Part shown: one piece after another, positions 1 to 7,391 of the stretch | Position numbering within the stretch: position 1 is the stretch's first letter | How the letters are laid out: each line of letters opens with the position of its first letter | Source of the DNA: Mycolicibacterium thermoresistibile | Lineage (GTDB): Bacteria; Actinomycetota; Actinomycetes; Mycobacteriales; Mycobacteriaceae | Assembly (NCBI RefSeq): GCF_900187065.1 | Contig: NZ_LT906483.1 | Location: 1,364,001 to 1,428,000 of the forward strand | Direction: 5' to 3' | Length of the DNA stretch: 64,000 bases | The notes under the pieces: generated by a model | What the model was told of the DNA's origin: nothing | What the model saw: the letters and a program-made list of their open reading frames with translations, nothing else | Databases searched by the model: none | Position numbers and translations under genes: made by a program

Positions 1-1
1 G

Positions 2-1486
2 GCGAAGGTGCAGCCGTGGCTCGACGGCCAGAGCGTTGCCGACATCGTCGAACTCAGTCAGGCCCTGCGCATTCCGGCCGCACCGGTCAACGACGGATCC
101 TCGATCCTGACCTGCCCGCAGTACGCCGAGCGGGGGTTCTTCGTCCCGGGTGGTGGGCCCGGATGGGAGTACCGGCGGCCCGGCGCGCCGTTCCGGCTCT
201 CCGGGGCCCGCCCCGGGTCCGGCGGGGCGGCGGAACCGGCCGACGCCGAGGGCGATCCGGCGGCGCCGTTCGCCGGGCTGAAGGTCTTCGATCTCAGCAC
301 CTTCTGGGCCGGCGCCTATCTGACCTGTTACCTGGGGGCGTTCGGCGCCGATGTGGTGAAGGTCGAATCCATCCAGCGGCCCGATGCGCACCGCTATTCC
401 GGGGCGCTGCTGCGCCAGGGCGACGACTGGTATGAACGCGGCCCGCTGTGGCAGGGCACCAACCTCAACAAGCGTGATCTCACCCTCGACCTGAACTCCG
501 GGCGCGGACGCGAACTCGCGCTGCGGCTGGCCGCCGACGCCGACGTCGTGGTGGAGAACTTCTCGCCCCGCGTCGTCGAACAGTTCGGCCTCGACTACGA
601 CAGCCTCGCCGCCGGCAATCCCGACGTCATCATGGTGCGCATGCCGGGATTCGGTCTGGCGGGACCGTGGCGTGACTATGTCGGTTGGGCGCTGAACATC
701 GAACAGCTCGCCGGTATGTCGGCGGTCACCGGATATCCGGACGGGCCGCCGTGCAATCTGCAGGGCCCGGCGGACCCGATCGCCGGTGTGCACGCGGGTG
801 TCGCGTTGCTCGCGGCGCTGCATGAACGCCGGCGCACCGGCGGGGGACAGCTCATCGAAGTGGCCCAGATCGAGGTGGGGGCGGCGGTCACCGCCGAACC
901 GGTGATCGAGTACTCGATGAACGGGGTGATCAGAGAGCGGGAGGGAAACCGCCACCGCAGCTATGCACAGGGTGTGTATCCGTGCCGCGATGAGGACGAC
1001 TGGGTGGCGATCTCGGTGCGCGACGACACCGACTGGGCGAACCTGGTCGCCGCGATGGACCTGCCCGGGCTCGCCCGCGACGAACGCTTCCGCACCGCGG
1101 CGCAACGCCGCCGGCATCACGATGAATTCGACGACGTGGTCAGCACCTGGACGCGCGGACGGACCGCGGAGCAGGCCGTCGCGGCGGCGATCGCCCACGG
1201 GGTGCCGGCCGAGCGGATCCTCACCGGCGACCGGATGTACGACCTACCGCAGCTGGACGCCCGGGGCTACTACGAGGAGATCGAGCATCCCATCACCGGC
1301 ACACATCGGTATCCGGGCTGGCCGTTTCGGATCAGCCCGGGGCCGGCTCGCCACCACCGGACACCGCCGCCCACGCTCGGACAGCACAACACCGAGATTC
1401 TGCGCGCGCTCGGCGTGACCGACGACGAACTCGGTGAACTCGCCGATCAGCGGGTCATCGGCCGACGTCTGCTGCACGCCGATTAG
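2..1486 (+). CDS. CaiB/BaiF-type (family III) CoA transferase, tandem-domain, 5' end outside window
   Basis: The reading frame is open to the left edge, so the N-terminus is missing; 494 codons are visible. The first ~60 residues (RIPAAPVNDGSSIL, CPQYAERGFF) look like the C-terminal tail of one CaiB domain, and a complete second CaiB domain follows from about residue 90 (GLKVFDLSTFWAGAYLT, then DVVKVES, NLNKRDLTLDL). The protein is therefore probably a two-domain fusion of about 800 residues. Family III enzymes move CoA between a carboxylate and an acyl-CoA; the catalytic Asp is probably in RDYVGWA. It converges on the MaoC gene with a 24-bp gap. By context it would activate or exchange CoA on an island substrate. 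Family call firm; substrate unknown. Confidence 0.88.
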   Translation, partial: AKVQPWLDGQSVADIVELSQALRIPAAPVNDGSSILTCPQYAERGFFVPGGGPGWEYRRPGAPFRLSGARPGSGGAAEPADAEGDPAAPFAGLKVFDLSTFWAGAYLTCYLGAFGADVVKVESIQRPDAHRYSGALLRQGDDWYERGPLWQGTNLNKRDLTLDLNSGRGRELALRLAADADVVVENFSPRVVEQFGLDYDSLAAGNPDVIMVRMPGFGLAGPWRDYVGWALNIEQLAGMSAVTGYPDGPPCNLQGPADPIAGVHAGVALLAALHERRRTGGGQLIEVAQIEVGAAVTAEPVIEYSMNGVIREREGNRHRSYAQGVYPCRDEDDWVAISVRDDTDWANLVAAMDLPGLARDERFRTAAQRRRHHDEFDDVVSTWTRGRTAEQAVAAAIAHGVPAERILTGDRMYDLPQLDARGYYEEIEHPITGTHRYPGWPFRISPGPARHHRTPPPTLGQHNTEILRALGVTDDELGELADQRVIGRRLLHAD

Positions 1487-1510
1487 GAACGCCCGTCAGG
1501 GCAGCGTCGA

Positions 1511-2011
1511 TCAGGGCACCATCAGCGCGATGGTGTCGACCACGCAGGCCGGGCGGTCCCCTCCGTCGACCTCCACGGTGACCCGCACCGTCGCGCGGGC
1601 GCCGTTGCCGGACCGTTCGACCCCGACCAGTTCCGCGCCGGCCCGGATGCGGGAGTCGACCGGTACCGGCGCCGGGAAGCGCAGTTTGTCCACGCCATAG
1701 TTCACCTGCATGGACAGTCCCTCGACCCGGTAGATCTGCTTGATCAGCAGCGGAACCAGGGACAACGTCAGATATCCGTGGGCGATGGTCTTGCCGTACG
1801 GACCGGTCGCCGCCTTCTCGGCGTCGACGTGGATCCACTGCCGATCCCCGGTCGCCTCCGCGAACAGATCGATCTGCTCCTGGGTCACCCGGTGCCAGTC
1901 GCTGTAACCGAGATGTCTGCCGAGCTGGGCCTCGAACTCCGAGAGTCCCTGGTAGACGGTGGGGGCGGGCGCCGACTGACCAGGCTGGGCGGTTCCGGTC
2001 CGCGATGTCAT
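1511..2011 (-). CDS. MaoC-like (R)-specific enoyl-CoA hydratase, HtdZ/Rv0130-like
   Basis: A 166-residue single hot-dog protein. It carries the hydratase 2 signature as SDWHRVTQEQIDLFAEATGD, then HVDAEKA, then TIAHGYLTLSLVP; the Asp and His of this stretch are the usual catalytic pair. The whole protein resembles M. tuberculosis Rv0130 (HtdZ) as I remember it, with an extra ~15-residue N-terminus. It would hydrate trans-2-enoyl-CoA to 3-hydroxyacyl-CoA. Its ATG overlaps the stop of the upstream amidohydrolase by 4 bp, so the two are translated as one unit. Physiological substrate not known. Confidence 0.88.
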   Translation of the reverse strand: MTSRTGTAQPGQSAPAPTVYQGLSEFEAQLGRHLGYSDWHRVTQEQIDLFAEATGDRQWIHVDAEKAATGPYGKTIAHGYLTLSLVPLLIKQIYRVEGLSMQVNYGVDKLRFPAPVPVDSRIRAGAELVGVERSGNGARATVRVTVEVDGGDRPACVVDTIALMVP

Positions 2012-3201
2012 GCCGGAACGCGGATGCCGAGCAGGCCCATGGCGTTACCGCCCATGATCTTCGCCTTGTCCGCCTCGGACACGCCTTCGAGGCGGTCGAC
2101 GAAGCTGAGCGGATCACCGATGCCCTCGGGATGCGGGTAGTCGGAGCCGAACAGGACGTGATCGGCGCCCATGATCTCGATCAGCCCCGGCACATCGTCC
2201 TCGAGGAACGGGTGGATGTAGATGTTGCGCTTGAACACCTCGACCGGGTGTTCGTCGAACTCCTTGGGCATGATCCGGTATGCGGTGTCGAGTTGCTCGA
2301 GCAGGTTACGCACCCATCCGCTGCCGTTCTCGACGCACAGGATCTTCAGATCGGGGAACCGGGACAGTGCGCCGTGGCAGATCATCGCCGCCAGGGTGTC
2401 CTCGATGGCGCGGTGCCCCATCACCACCTCGCGCAGTGCGCTCGGCTTGAACGACAGGTATTCGTCGCCGCCCTCCCACTCCATCAGGTGCTTCTGATAC
2501 CCGCTGTCGGAGGCGTGCATGGTGACCGGGATGCCTGCGTTCACCACCTCCTGCCAGAACGGGTCGAACTCGGGCAGGCCCATCGACCGGGAACCGCCGA
2601 ACCGGCTGGGCACCGGCGCCGGGCGCACCAGGAAGGTGCGCATGCCGCGCTCCAGGCACCAGTGCAGTTCCCTGATGGCCTCCTCGACGATCGGCAGTGT
2701 GATCACCGGGGTGGCGAAGATGCGGCCCTCGTAGTCGAAACTCCAGTGTTCGTGCATCCACTGGTTGAGCGCGTGCATGACGGCGTGGGTGAGCACCACG
2801 TCGTCGGTGGTGCGCTCCTCGATCAGGCTGGCCAGCGTCGGGTACATCACGCACCGATCGATGCCGAGCTCGTCCATCAGCTCCAGACGCGGGGCGGGGT
2901 GCTGAAACGCCGGGATCACTTCCATTGGCTCGCCGACGAATTCCCGGAAGTTCAAACCTTCGGGGTTGTTGCCGAGGAAGTAGTCCTCGGCACTCCCCGG
3001 CCGAGCCACCTTCTCGAATGTGGGGTTCGGGATCATGTGGCTGATGCGGTCCTTGACCATGAGCTTCTTGCGGCCGTTGAGTTCGACGTAACCGACTTTG
3101 CCCCGGTGTTCCCGTGGCAGGAACTTGATCAGCGCGTCAGTGGTCTCGTACATGTGGTTGTCGATGTCGAAGACCGGGTAGGGCAGTGAGCGGGGCGACA
3201 T
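2008..3201 (-). CDS. Amidohydrolase-2 family metal-dependent hydrolase/decarboxylase (paralogue 1)
   Basis: 397 residues, a TIM-barrel amidohydrolase of the PF04909 type (ACMSD, resorcylate and carboxyvanillate decarboxylases, C-C hydrolases). Metal-site motifs are visible in order: FDIDNHMYE at the N-terminus (D-x-D-N-H in place of H-x-H), MHASDSGY in the middle and GSDYPHPEG near the C-terminus. ATG 3201 is chosen over the in-frame GTG 3204 because AGGAGG lies 7 bases upstream of it. It is first in a two-gene operon with the HtdZ-like hydratase and has an island-type inverted repeat at 3240-3255. It is closely similar to the protein at 33000-34193. Chemistry could be C-C hydrolysis, decarboxylation or ester/amide hydrolysis. 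Confidence 0.85.
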   Translation of the reverse strand: MSPRSLPYPVFDIDNHMYETTDALIKFLPREHRGKVGYVELNGRKKLMVKDRISHMIPNPTFEKVARPGSAEDYFLGNNPEGLNFREFVGEPMEVIPAFQHPAPRLELMDELGIDRCVMYPTLASLIEERTTDDVVLTHAVMHALNQWMHEHWSFDYEGRIFATPVITLPIVEEAIRELHWCLERGMRTFLVRPAPVPSRFGGSRSMGLPEFDPFWQEVVNAGIPVTMHASDSGYQKHLMEWEGGDEYLSFKPSALREVVMGHRAIEDTLAAMICHGALSRFPDLKILCVENGSGWVRNLLEQLDTAYRIMPKEFDEHPVEVFKRNIYIHPFLEDDVPGLIEIMGADHVLFGSDYPHPEGIGDPLSFVDRLEGVSEADKAKIMGGNAMGLLGIRVPA

Positions 3202-3239
3202 CACGGAGCCTCCTGCGGATATGACCGTTTACGGTGAAT

Positions 3240-3255
3240 GGAAATGAACGTTATC
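3240..3255. promoter_or_regulatory. Inverted-repeat operator, island motif copy 1
   Basis: GGAAATGAACGTTATC, two 6-base half sites separated by 4 bases, about 40 bases upstream of the amidohydrolase start at 3201. On the minus strand it reads GATAACGTTCATTTCC, very close to the copy at 28370. Probably the operator of the 3201-1511 operon. Confidence 0.6.
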
Positions 3256-3256
3256 A

Positions 3257-3913
3257 CTATCGCGTGTCGACATCCAGACGGCGGTCGGTGGCGCCGTTCC
3301 ACACGCCCGTCACCTCGTCGGTGGAGGTGACCGTCGCGAGCAGAGCCAGGCTGTTGTCGATCACCGCCTCGGCGTACTCCCGCGGATATCCGGCGACCGC
3401 ATCGCGGGGGAGTACGAACCGGTAGCCGCGGTTGACCGCGTCCATGACGAAGTTCGGGATCGCGATGTTGACCGAAACGCCAACTCCGACAATCGTTTCG
3501 ATTCCGAGATTACGCAGCACCGAATCCAGGTCGGTGCCGGTCATGGGGCCCACCCCGTGCATCCGGGTGAGGACCAGATCTTCTGGCTCCGGGCCGAATT
3601 CGGGTAGCACCGACGCGCCCGGGGTGCCCGGCGTCAGGTCGGCGTCGAACGATGTGGCGGCGGCGAACAGGCGGGCGTTGGTGTTCGAGCCGCGACCGTC
3701 CGGGCGGCGCTGGATGAGGCAGTGCACAACGGTCACGCCGGCACTGCGGGCCGCGTCGAGCAGCTTGCCGATGTTGGGGATCGCCTCTCGCTGCGCCTCC
3801 GCGGCGAGATGGGGCAGGCCGGCCTGGGGGCCGATGACGCCGCCCTGGCATTCCTGGGTGACCAGGGCGGTCGAGCGGGGGTCGATGAGGTCCGAGAGAC
3901 GGGGTTGTGGCAT
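3257..3913 (-). CDS. Isochorismatase-fold protein lacking the canonical catalytic triad
   Basis: 218 residues with the cysteine-hydrolase/isochorismatase fold: ALVTQECQGGVIG in the first strand, LTRMHG before GTDLDSVLRNLGIETIVG, then GVSVNIAIPNF. In active members the three catalytic residues are Asp, Lys and Cys; here the aligned positions appear to be Glu21, Arg117 and Ala151 (NIA where NVC is usual). It is therefore probably not a standard amidase or isochorismatase. ATG 3913 is preferred over ATG 3925 because the operator at 3914-3929 ends right at it and a TAATGT -10-like box fits a leaderless start. It follows the F420-type oxidoreductase on the same strand but seems to have its own promoter. 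Confidence 0.75.
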   Translation of the reverse strand: MPQPRLSDLIDPRSTALVTQECQGGVIGPQAGLPHLAAEAQREAIPNIGKLLDAARSAGVTVVHCLIQRRPDGRGSNTNARLFAAATSFDADLTPGTPGASVLPEFGPEPEDLVLTRMHGVGPMTGTDLDSVLRNLGIETIVGVGVSVNIAIPNFVMDAVNRGYRFVLPRDAVAGYPREYAEAVIDNSLALLATVTSTDEVTGVWNGATDRRLDVDTR

Positions 3914-3929
3914 GAGAATGAACATTATC
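3914..3929. promoter_or_regulatory. Inverted-repeat operator, island motif copy 2
   Basis: GAGAATGAACATTATC abuts the preferred start codon of the isochorismatase-fold gene (ATG at 3913 on the minus strand) and covers the likely -10 region. A protein bound here would block transcription start directly. Confidence 0.65.
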
Positions 3930-3977
3930 GCGATCGGAAACCGAAGTTCTGCCGATTGCGAGAATGGTGACCGGCCG

Positions 3978-4880
3978 TCAGCCGCGGATGAACTCCTTGG
4001 CGAATGACCGCGCCCGTTCGATGAGCTCGGCGCGGTCGTCTCCGCCCGGGGCGACGGTCAGCCAGGTGACACCGGCGGACGCCATCCGGTCGATGCCGGC
4101 CTGACGTTCGTCGAGCGAGCGGTTGTCGTCGATGAGGTTTCCGGCGGAGAAGCAGATGTCCAACGGATCGGTGCGGCCGATCTCGCGGGCGTAGGAGCGG
4201 GCCCACGAGATCGCCGCCTCCAACTCGTCGAGGGTGGAGATCTCCGCGGTGCGCGAGGCGGTCGCGTAGCCGAACGTGTTGAACGGCGCCCAGCCCTGGA
4301 ACCGTGACACCGCGCGCCGCACCGCCGGCTTGCTGTTCCCGCCGATCCAGATCGGCGGAACCCGTTCCGGAACCGGGCGCAGTCGCACTCCCCGCGACGA
4401 GAACGTGGTGCCCTGGTACGCGACGTCGTCTCCACGCAATGTCTGGGTCAGCACATCGAGTGCCTCATCCAGCAGCGCGCCTCGGTTGTCGAAATCGACG
4501 CCGAGAGCGCGGAACTCGGGTTTGAGATATCCGGCCGCGGTGCCCAGGATGAGCCGGCCGCCGGAGAGCACATCGAGGCTCTGTACCGACTTCGCCCCGA
4601 GGAACGGGTTCCGGTAAGCCGCGATGTAGACGTTGGTGAGCAGCCGGATGGTGCTCGTGGCGGCGGCCGCGAAGGACAGCGCCACGAACGGATCGAGCGC
4701 GTGGTGTCCGCCGTGGTCGAGCCATCGGGCATCGGGGGCGGGATGATCGGTGACGTGCACGGCGGAGAAGCCACAGTCCTCCGCCGCCCGCACGATCTCG
4801 GCGATCGCCTCGGCGCTGACGAATTCGTCGGGGGCCTCCACCCGGTGGGTGGGCAGTTCCAGGGAGTAGGAGATGGGCAC
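3978..4880 (-). CDS. F420-type luciferase-like (LLM) oxidoreductase
   Basis: 300 residues with bacterial-luciferase-like TIM-barrel hallmarks: AAEDCGFSAVHVTDHP near residue 35, IRLLTNVYIAAYRNPF, SLDVLSGGRLILGTAAGY and the late PPIWIGGNSKPAVRR. Mycobacterial members of this group generally use coenzyme F420 for hydride transfer to or from alcohols, ketones or enones. The start is GTG 4880, preceded by AAAGGA, since longer readings run into the acyl-CoA dehydrogenase gene. It lies 29 bases after that gene in the same operon (6046 to 3978). Substrate unknown; FMN use cannot be excluded. Confidence 0.85.
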   Translation of the reverse strand: MPISYSLELPTHRVEAPDEFVSAEAIAEIVRAAEDCGFSAVHVTDHPAPDARWLDHGGHHALDPFVALSFAAAATSTIRLLTNVYIAAYRNPFLGAKSVQSLDVLSGGRLILGTAAGYLKPEFRALGVDFDNRGALLDEALDVLTQTLRGDDVAYQGTTFSSRGVRLRPVPERVPPIWIGGNSKPAVRRAVSRFQGWAPFNTFGYATASRTAEISTLDELEAAISWARSYAREIGRTDPLDICFSAGNLIDDNRSLDERQAGIDRMASAGVTWLTVAPGGDDRAELIERARSFAKEFIRG

Positions 4881-4909
4881 GGGCGTCCTTTCGGGATGTG
4901 CAGGATTTG

Positions 4910-6046
4910 TCAGGATTTCCCGGGGGTGCCGATGAGCTCGGCGAGGTGCTGTGCGTGCAGGTCCGGACCGCCGAACATCAATTGGGCGGCCTTGGCCCGC
5001 CGGACGTACAGGTGGGCGTCGTGCTCCCAGGTGAAGCCGATCCCCCCGTGGATGCGCAGGTTGTCCAGAGCCGCCTGCAGATAGGCGTCCGAACAGACCA
5101 TCTTGGCGACCGCCGCGGCGGTCGGCAGATCGCCGTGGCCGTCGGCGGCCTCGGCGGCGTGCACGGCGGCCGACCGGGCGCCCTCCACGGCCACCAGCAT
5201 GTCGGCGCACCGGTGCTTGACGGCCTGGAAGCTGCCGATCGGCCGGCCGAACTGGATCCGGTGCTTGGCGTAGTCGACTGCCATGTCCAGGCACCGCTGC
5301 GCCCCACCGACCTGTTCGGCGGCCAGGGCGGTGAGGCCCAGCTGGTAGGTGCGGGCCAGCCAGGGTTCCGCGGCGCCGTCGGCCCCGATCAGGCGCGCGG
5401 GCACGTCGTCGAAACGTAGGCGGGCGGTCCGGCGTGTGCGGTCCAGTCCGGCCAGCGGCCGTCGGTCCAGTCCGGGCGCGTCGGCCCGCACCGCGAGCAA
5501 CGACAGCCCCGCACCGGTGCGCGCGGCCACCAGGATCAGGTCTGCGTTGTGCCCGTCCAGCACCGTCGCCGCCGAACCGTTGACCCGATGACCGTCGGCG
5601 GTCCGGTGCGCGGTCAGGGTGACCGCGGCCGGATCCCAGGCCGTCAGCGCATCGTTGAACACCACCGTCGCGATCGTCGACCCGTCCACGACGCCGGGCA
5701 GCAGGTCGGCCATCGCTTCCCGGTCCCCGCTGGCGAGCAGCGCCGGAATCGCCAGACCCGCCGTGGCGTACAGCGGTGCGCACAGCAGCGCGGCCCCGGT
5801 CTCCTCGAACACCACCGCCAGCTCCCGCATGCCGGCCCCCGCCCCGCCGAACTCGTCGGGAACGGCGACGCCGAGCACGCCGAGTTCTGCGGCCAGGGCC
5901 CGCCACACCCGGGAGTCGTAACCCGGCGGCGAATCCATCACGGTCCGCACCGCTGTACTCGGTGAATGCGTCCGCAGGAATCCGCGTACCGCACTCCGCA
6001 GCTCCGCGAGGCCGGCATGATCGACGAATTCCCTTGGTGCATTCAT
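4910..6046 (-). CDS. Acyl-CoA dehydrogenase (FadE family)
   Basis: 378 residues covering the full fold: N-terminal helices, EFGGAGAGMRELAVVFEETG, a beta domain, then KHRIQFGRPIGSFQAVKHR and GGIGFTWEHDAHLYVRR near the C-terminus. It should form the alpha,beta double bond of an acyl-CoA with FAD. The canonical Y-E-G-T-x-E base motif is absent and the family resembles the partner subunits of mycobacterial heteromeric FadE enzymes, so it may need another FadE. ATG 6046 is preceded by GAGGAAAGT; an upstream in-frame extension crosses the divergent promoter and is rejected. First gene of the operon with the F420-type protein. Confidence 0.85.
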   Translation of the reverse strand: MNAPREFVDHAGLAELRSAVRGFLRTHSPSTAVRTVMDSPPGYDSRVWRALAAELGVLGVAVPDEFGGAGAGMRELAVVFEETGAALLCAPLYATAGLAIPALLASGDREAMADLLPGVVDGSTIATVVFNDALTAWDPAAVTLTAHRTADGHRVNGSAATVLDGHNADLILVAARTGAGLSLLAVRADAPGLDRRPLAGLDRTRRTARLRFDDVPARLIGADGAAEPWLARTYQLGLTALAAEQVGGAQRCLDMAVDYAKHRIQFGRPIGSFQAVKHRCADMLVAVEGARSAAVHAAEAADGHGDLPTAAAVAKMVCSDAYLQAALDNLRIHGGIGFTWEHDAHLYVRRAKAAQLMFGGPDLHAQHLAELIGTPGKS

Positions 6047-6114
6047 ACTTTCCTCACGGCGCCGGGTGCTTGTCGAGTGGCTGTCGCCCTGCTGCGGCCC
6101 GGTTCCGGACAACC

Positions 6115-6130
6115 GGGGATAGGCATTCCC
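6115..6130. promoter_or_regulatory. Inverted-repeat operator, island motif copy 3
   Basis: GGGGATAGGCATTCCC lies in the 148-bp divergent region between the acyl-CoA dehydrogenase (start 6046) and the amidohydrolase (start 6195). It is the nearer of two copies to the leftward gene; the half sites deviate from consensus by G-for-A changes that keep the dyad. Confidence 0.5.
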
Positions 6131-6159
6131 GATTGAGGATAGTATCTTTTCTGAAATTG

Positions 6160-6175
6160 GAGAATAAGCATTCTC
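6160..6175. promoter_or_regulatory. Inverted-repeat operator, island motif copy 4 (perfect arms)
   Basis: GAGAATAAGCATTCTC, a perfect 6-bp inverted repeat around 4 bases, just upstream of the rightward amidohydrolase operon. One of two copies with perfect GAGAAT/ATTCTC arms (the other is 43536). Confidence 0.7.
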
Positions 6176-6177
6176 GC

Positions 6178-6198
6178 ATGAACGGAGCGGCGCCGTGA
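6178..6198 (+). other. Possible six-codon minicistron coupled to the amidohydrolase start
   Basis: An ATG at 6178, three bases after the operator, opens a frame encoding MNGAAP whose TGA overlaps the GTG start at 6195 as GTGA. A GGAGCGG stretch inside it serves as ribosome binding site for the GTG. It could be a leaderless mini-leader that feeds ribosomes into the operon, or chance. Confidence 0.3.
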
Positions 6199-7385
6199 CC
6201 ATCCTCGACTACGGAATCTTCGACTGCGACACCCACTGCTACGAGACCCGGGACGCGTTCACCAGGTATCTGCCGGACAAGTTCAAGGATCGCGCGATCA
6301 CCACGGTGCGCGGCGCCGACGGTGTCGAGGTGATCCTCGCGGGGCATCGGGTGGCGACGTTCAACAGCGAGGGCGGGCTCGGTCTCGATGTGGCCTACCG
6401 CCCGGGTTCGCTCAAGGAGATGCTGCGCCAGATGGGTTCGGGCAACCCGGAGGAGACCTACGAGCCCCAGCCCATGCGGCCCGAATTCATCGAACGTTCG
6501 GCCCGGCTGGAGGTCATGGCCAGACAGAACGTCGAACGGATGGTCATCTACCCCAGCGGCCTCGCACTGTCCGCCGAGCACTACGTCGATGACACCGAGG
6601 CGCTCTACGCCAATCTGCGGTCGTTCAACCGCTGGTTCGACGAGGAGTGGGGTTTCAACCACGACGACCGCATCTTCGCCACCGCCCTGCTGTCGCTGCG
6701 CGATCGCGACCTGGCGGTGGCCGAGACCGAGGCGATCATCGAGGCCGGGGCGAAGTTCGTACTGCTCCCGACCGGCCCCGCGTACGGACGCTCGCCGGGC
6801 GATCCCTACTTCGACCCGATCTACGCGCGGCTGCAGGAAGCCGGTTGCGTGCTGGTGTACCACATCATGCCGTTCTGGTACTTCGACGCGATCTCGCCGG
6901 CGTGGGGACACAACCCCGACCCGGCGTCGTGGCACATGTCGGCCTGGCAGTGGATGAACGTCTACGGCCAGCGGCCGATCGAGGACACGCTTTCCGCACT
7001 GATCTTCGACAACCTGTTCGGCCGTTTCCCGGACCTGAAGGTGCTGGTCGCCGAACACGGCGCCGAATGGGTGCCCTACTTCCTCCGGCACATGGACAAG
7101 AGCCGCGGCATGGGCCGCAACGGTCCGTGGATCGGCGGCAGGCTCACCGAACGTCCGTCGGCGATCTTCCGGCGCCACGTCCGGGTGGTGCCCTATCCCG
7201 AGGACGACATCCCCGACATCGTCGAGCGGCTCGGCTACGACGACTGCCTGGTCATGGGCTCGGACTTCCCGCACGCCGAGGGCTTGGCCGAACCGGCCGA
7301 CTTCGTCAAACTGCTCGACCCGCTCGACGCCGCCGCCCAGCGGCGGATCATGCGCGACAACGCGGCCGAGTTGCTCGGCGCCTGA
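6195..7385 (+). CDS. Amidohydrolase-2 family metal-dependent hydrolase/decarboxylase (paralogue 2)
   Basis: 396 residues, same family as the genes at 2008, 27042 and 33000 but diverged. Metal-site motifs: FDCDTHCYETRD at residues 9-20, VYHIMPFWYFD in the middle and GSDFPHAEGLAEP near the end. The middle motif differs from the H-A-S/C-D-S-G-Y of its closest paralogues, suggesting a different substrate pocket. GTG 6195 has GGAGCGG upstream. It leads a tightly coupled operon (6195-11130) with two acyl-CoA dehydrogenases and an acyl-CoA synthetase, and operators at 6115 and 6160 precede it. Reaction not determinable. Confidence 0.85.
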   Translation: MTILDYGIFDCDTHCYETRDAFTRYLPDKFKDRAITTVRGADGVEVILAGHRVATFNSEGGLGLDVAYRPGSLKEMLRQMGSGNPEETYEPQPMRPEFIERSARLEVMARQNVERMVIYPSGLALSAEHYVDDTEALYANLRSFNRWFDEEWGFNHDDRIFATALLSLRDRDLAVAETEAIIEAGAKFVLLPTGPAYGRSPGDPYFDPIYARLQEAGCVLVYHIMPFWYFDAISPAWGHNPDPASWHMSAWQWMNVYGQRPIEDTLSALIFDNLFGRFPDLKVLVAEHGAEWVPYFLRHMDKSRGMGRNGPWIGGRLTERPSAIFRRHVRVVPYPEDDIPDIVERLGYDDCLVMGSDFPHAEGLAEPADFVKLLDPLDAAAQRRIMRDNAAELLGA

Positions 7386-7391
7386 CCGCAC

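Noticed and set aside
1491..1502. GCCC-GTCA-GGGC hairpin between the CaiB and MaoC genes as terminator
   Set aside because: A 4-bp stem is expected by chance in DNA of this composition.
2005..3189. Long rightward open frame opposite the first amidohydrolase
   Set aside because: His/Val/Gln-rich composition typical of a shadow frame in GC-rich DNA; the minus-strand gene has clear family motifs.
3257..3925. Annotation as active isochorismatase or nicotinamidase
   Set aside because: All three expected catalytic positions are substituted.
4881..5906. Long leftward open frame extending the F420-type protein upstream
   Set aside because: The extra ~340 residues are Arg/Gly/Pro-rich and antisense-frame to nothing but the acyl-CoA dehydrogenase in another frame; GTG 4880 with AAAGGA is the better start.
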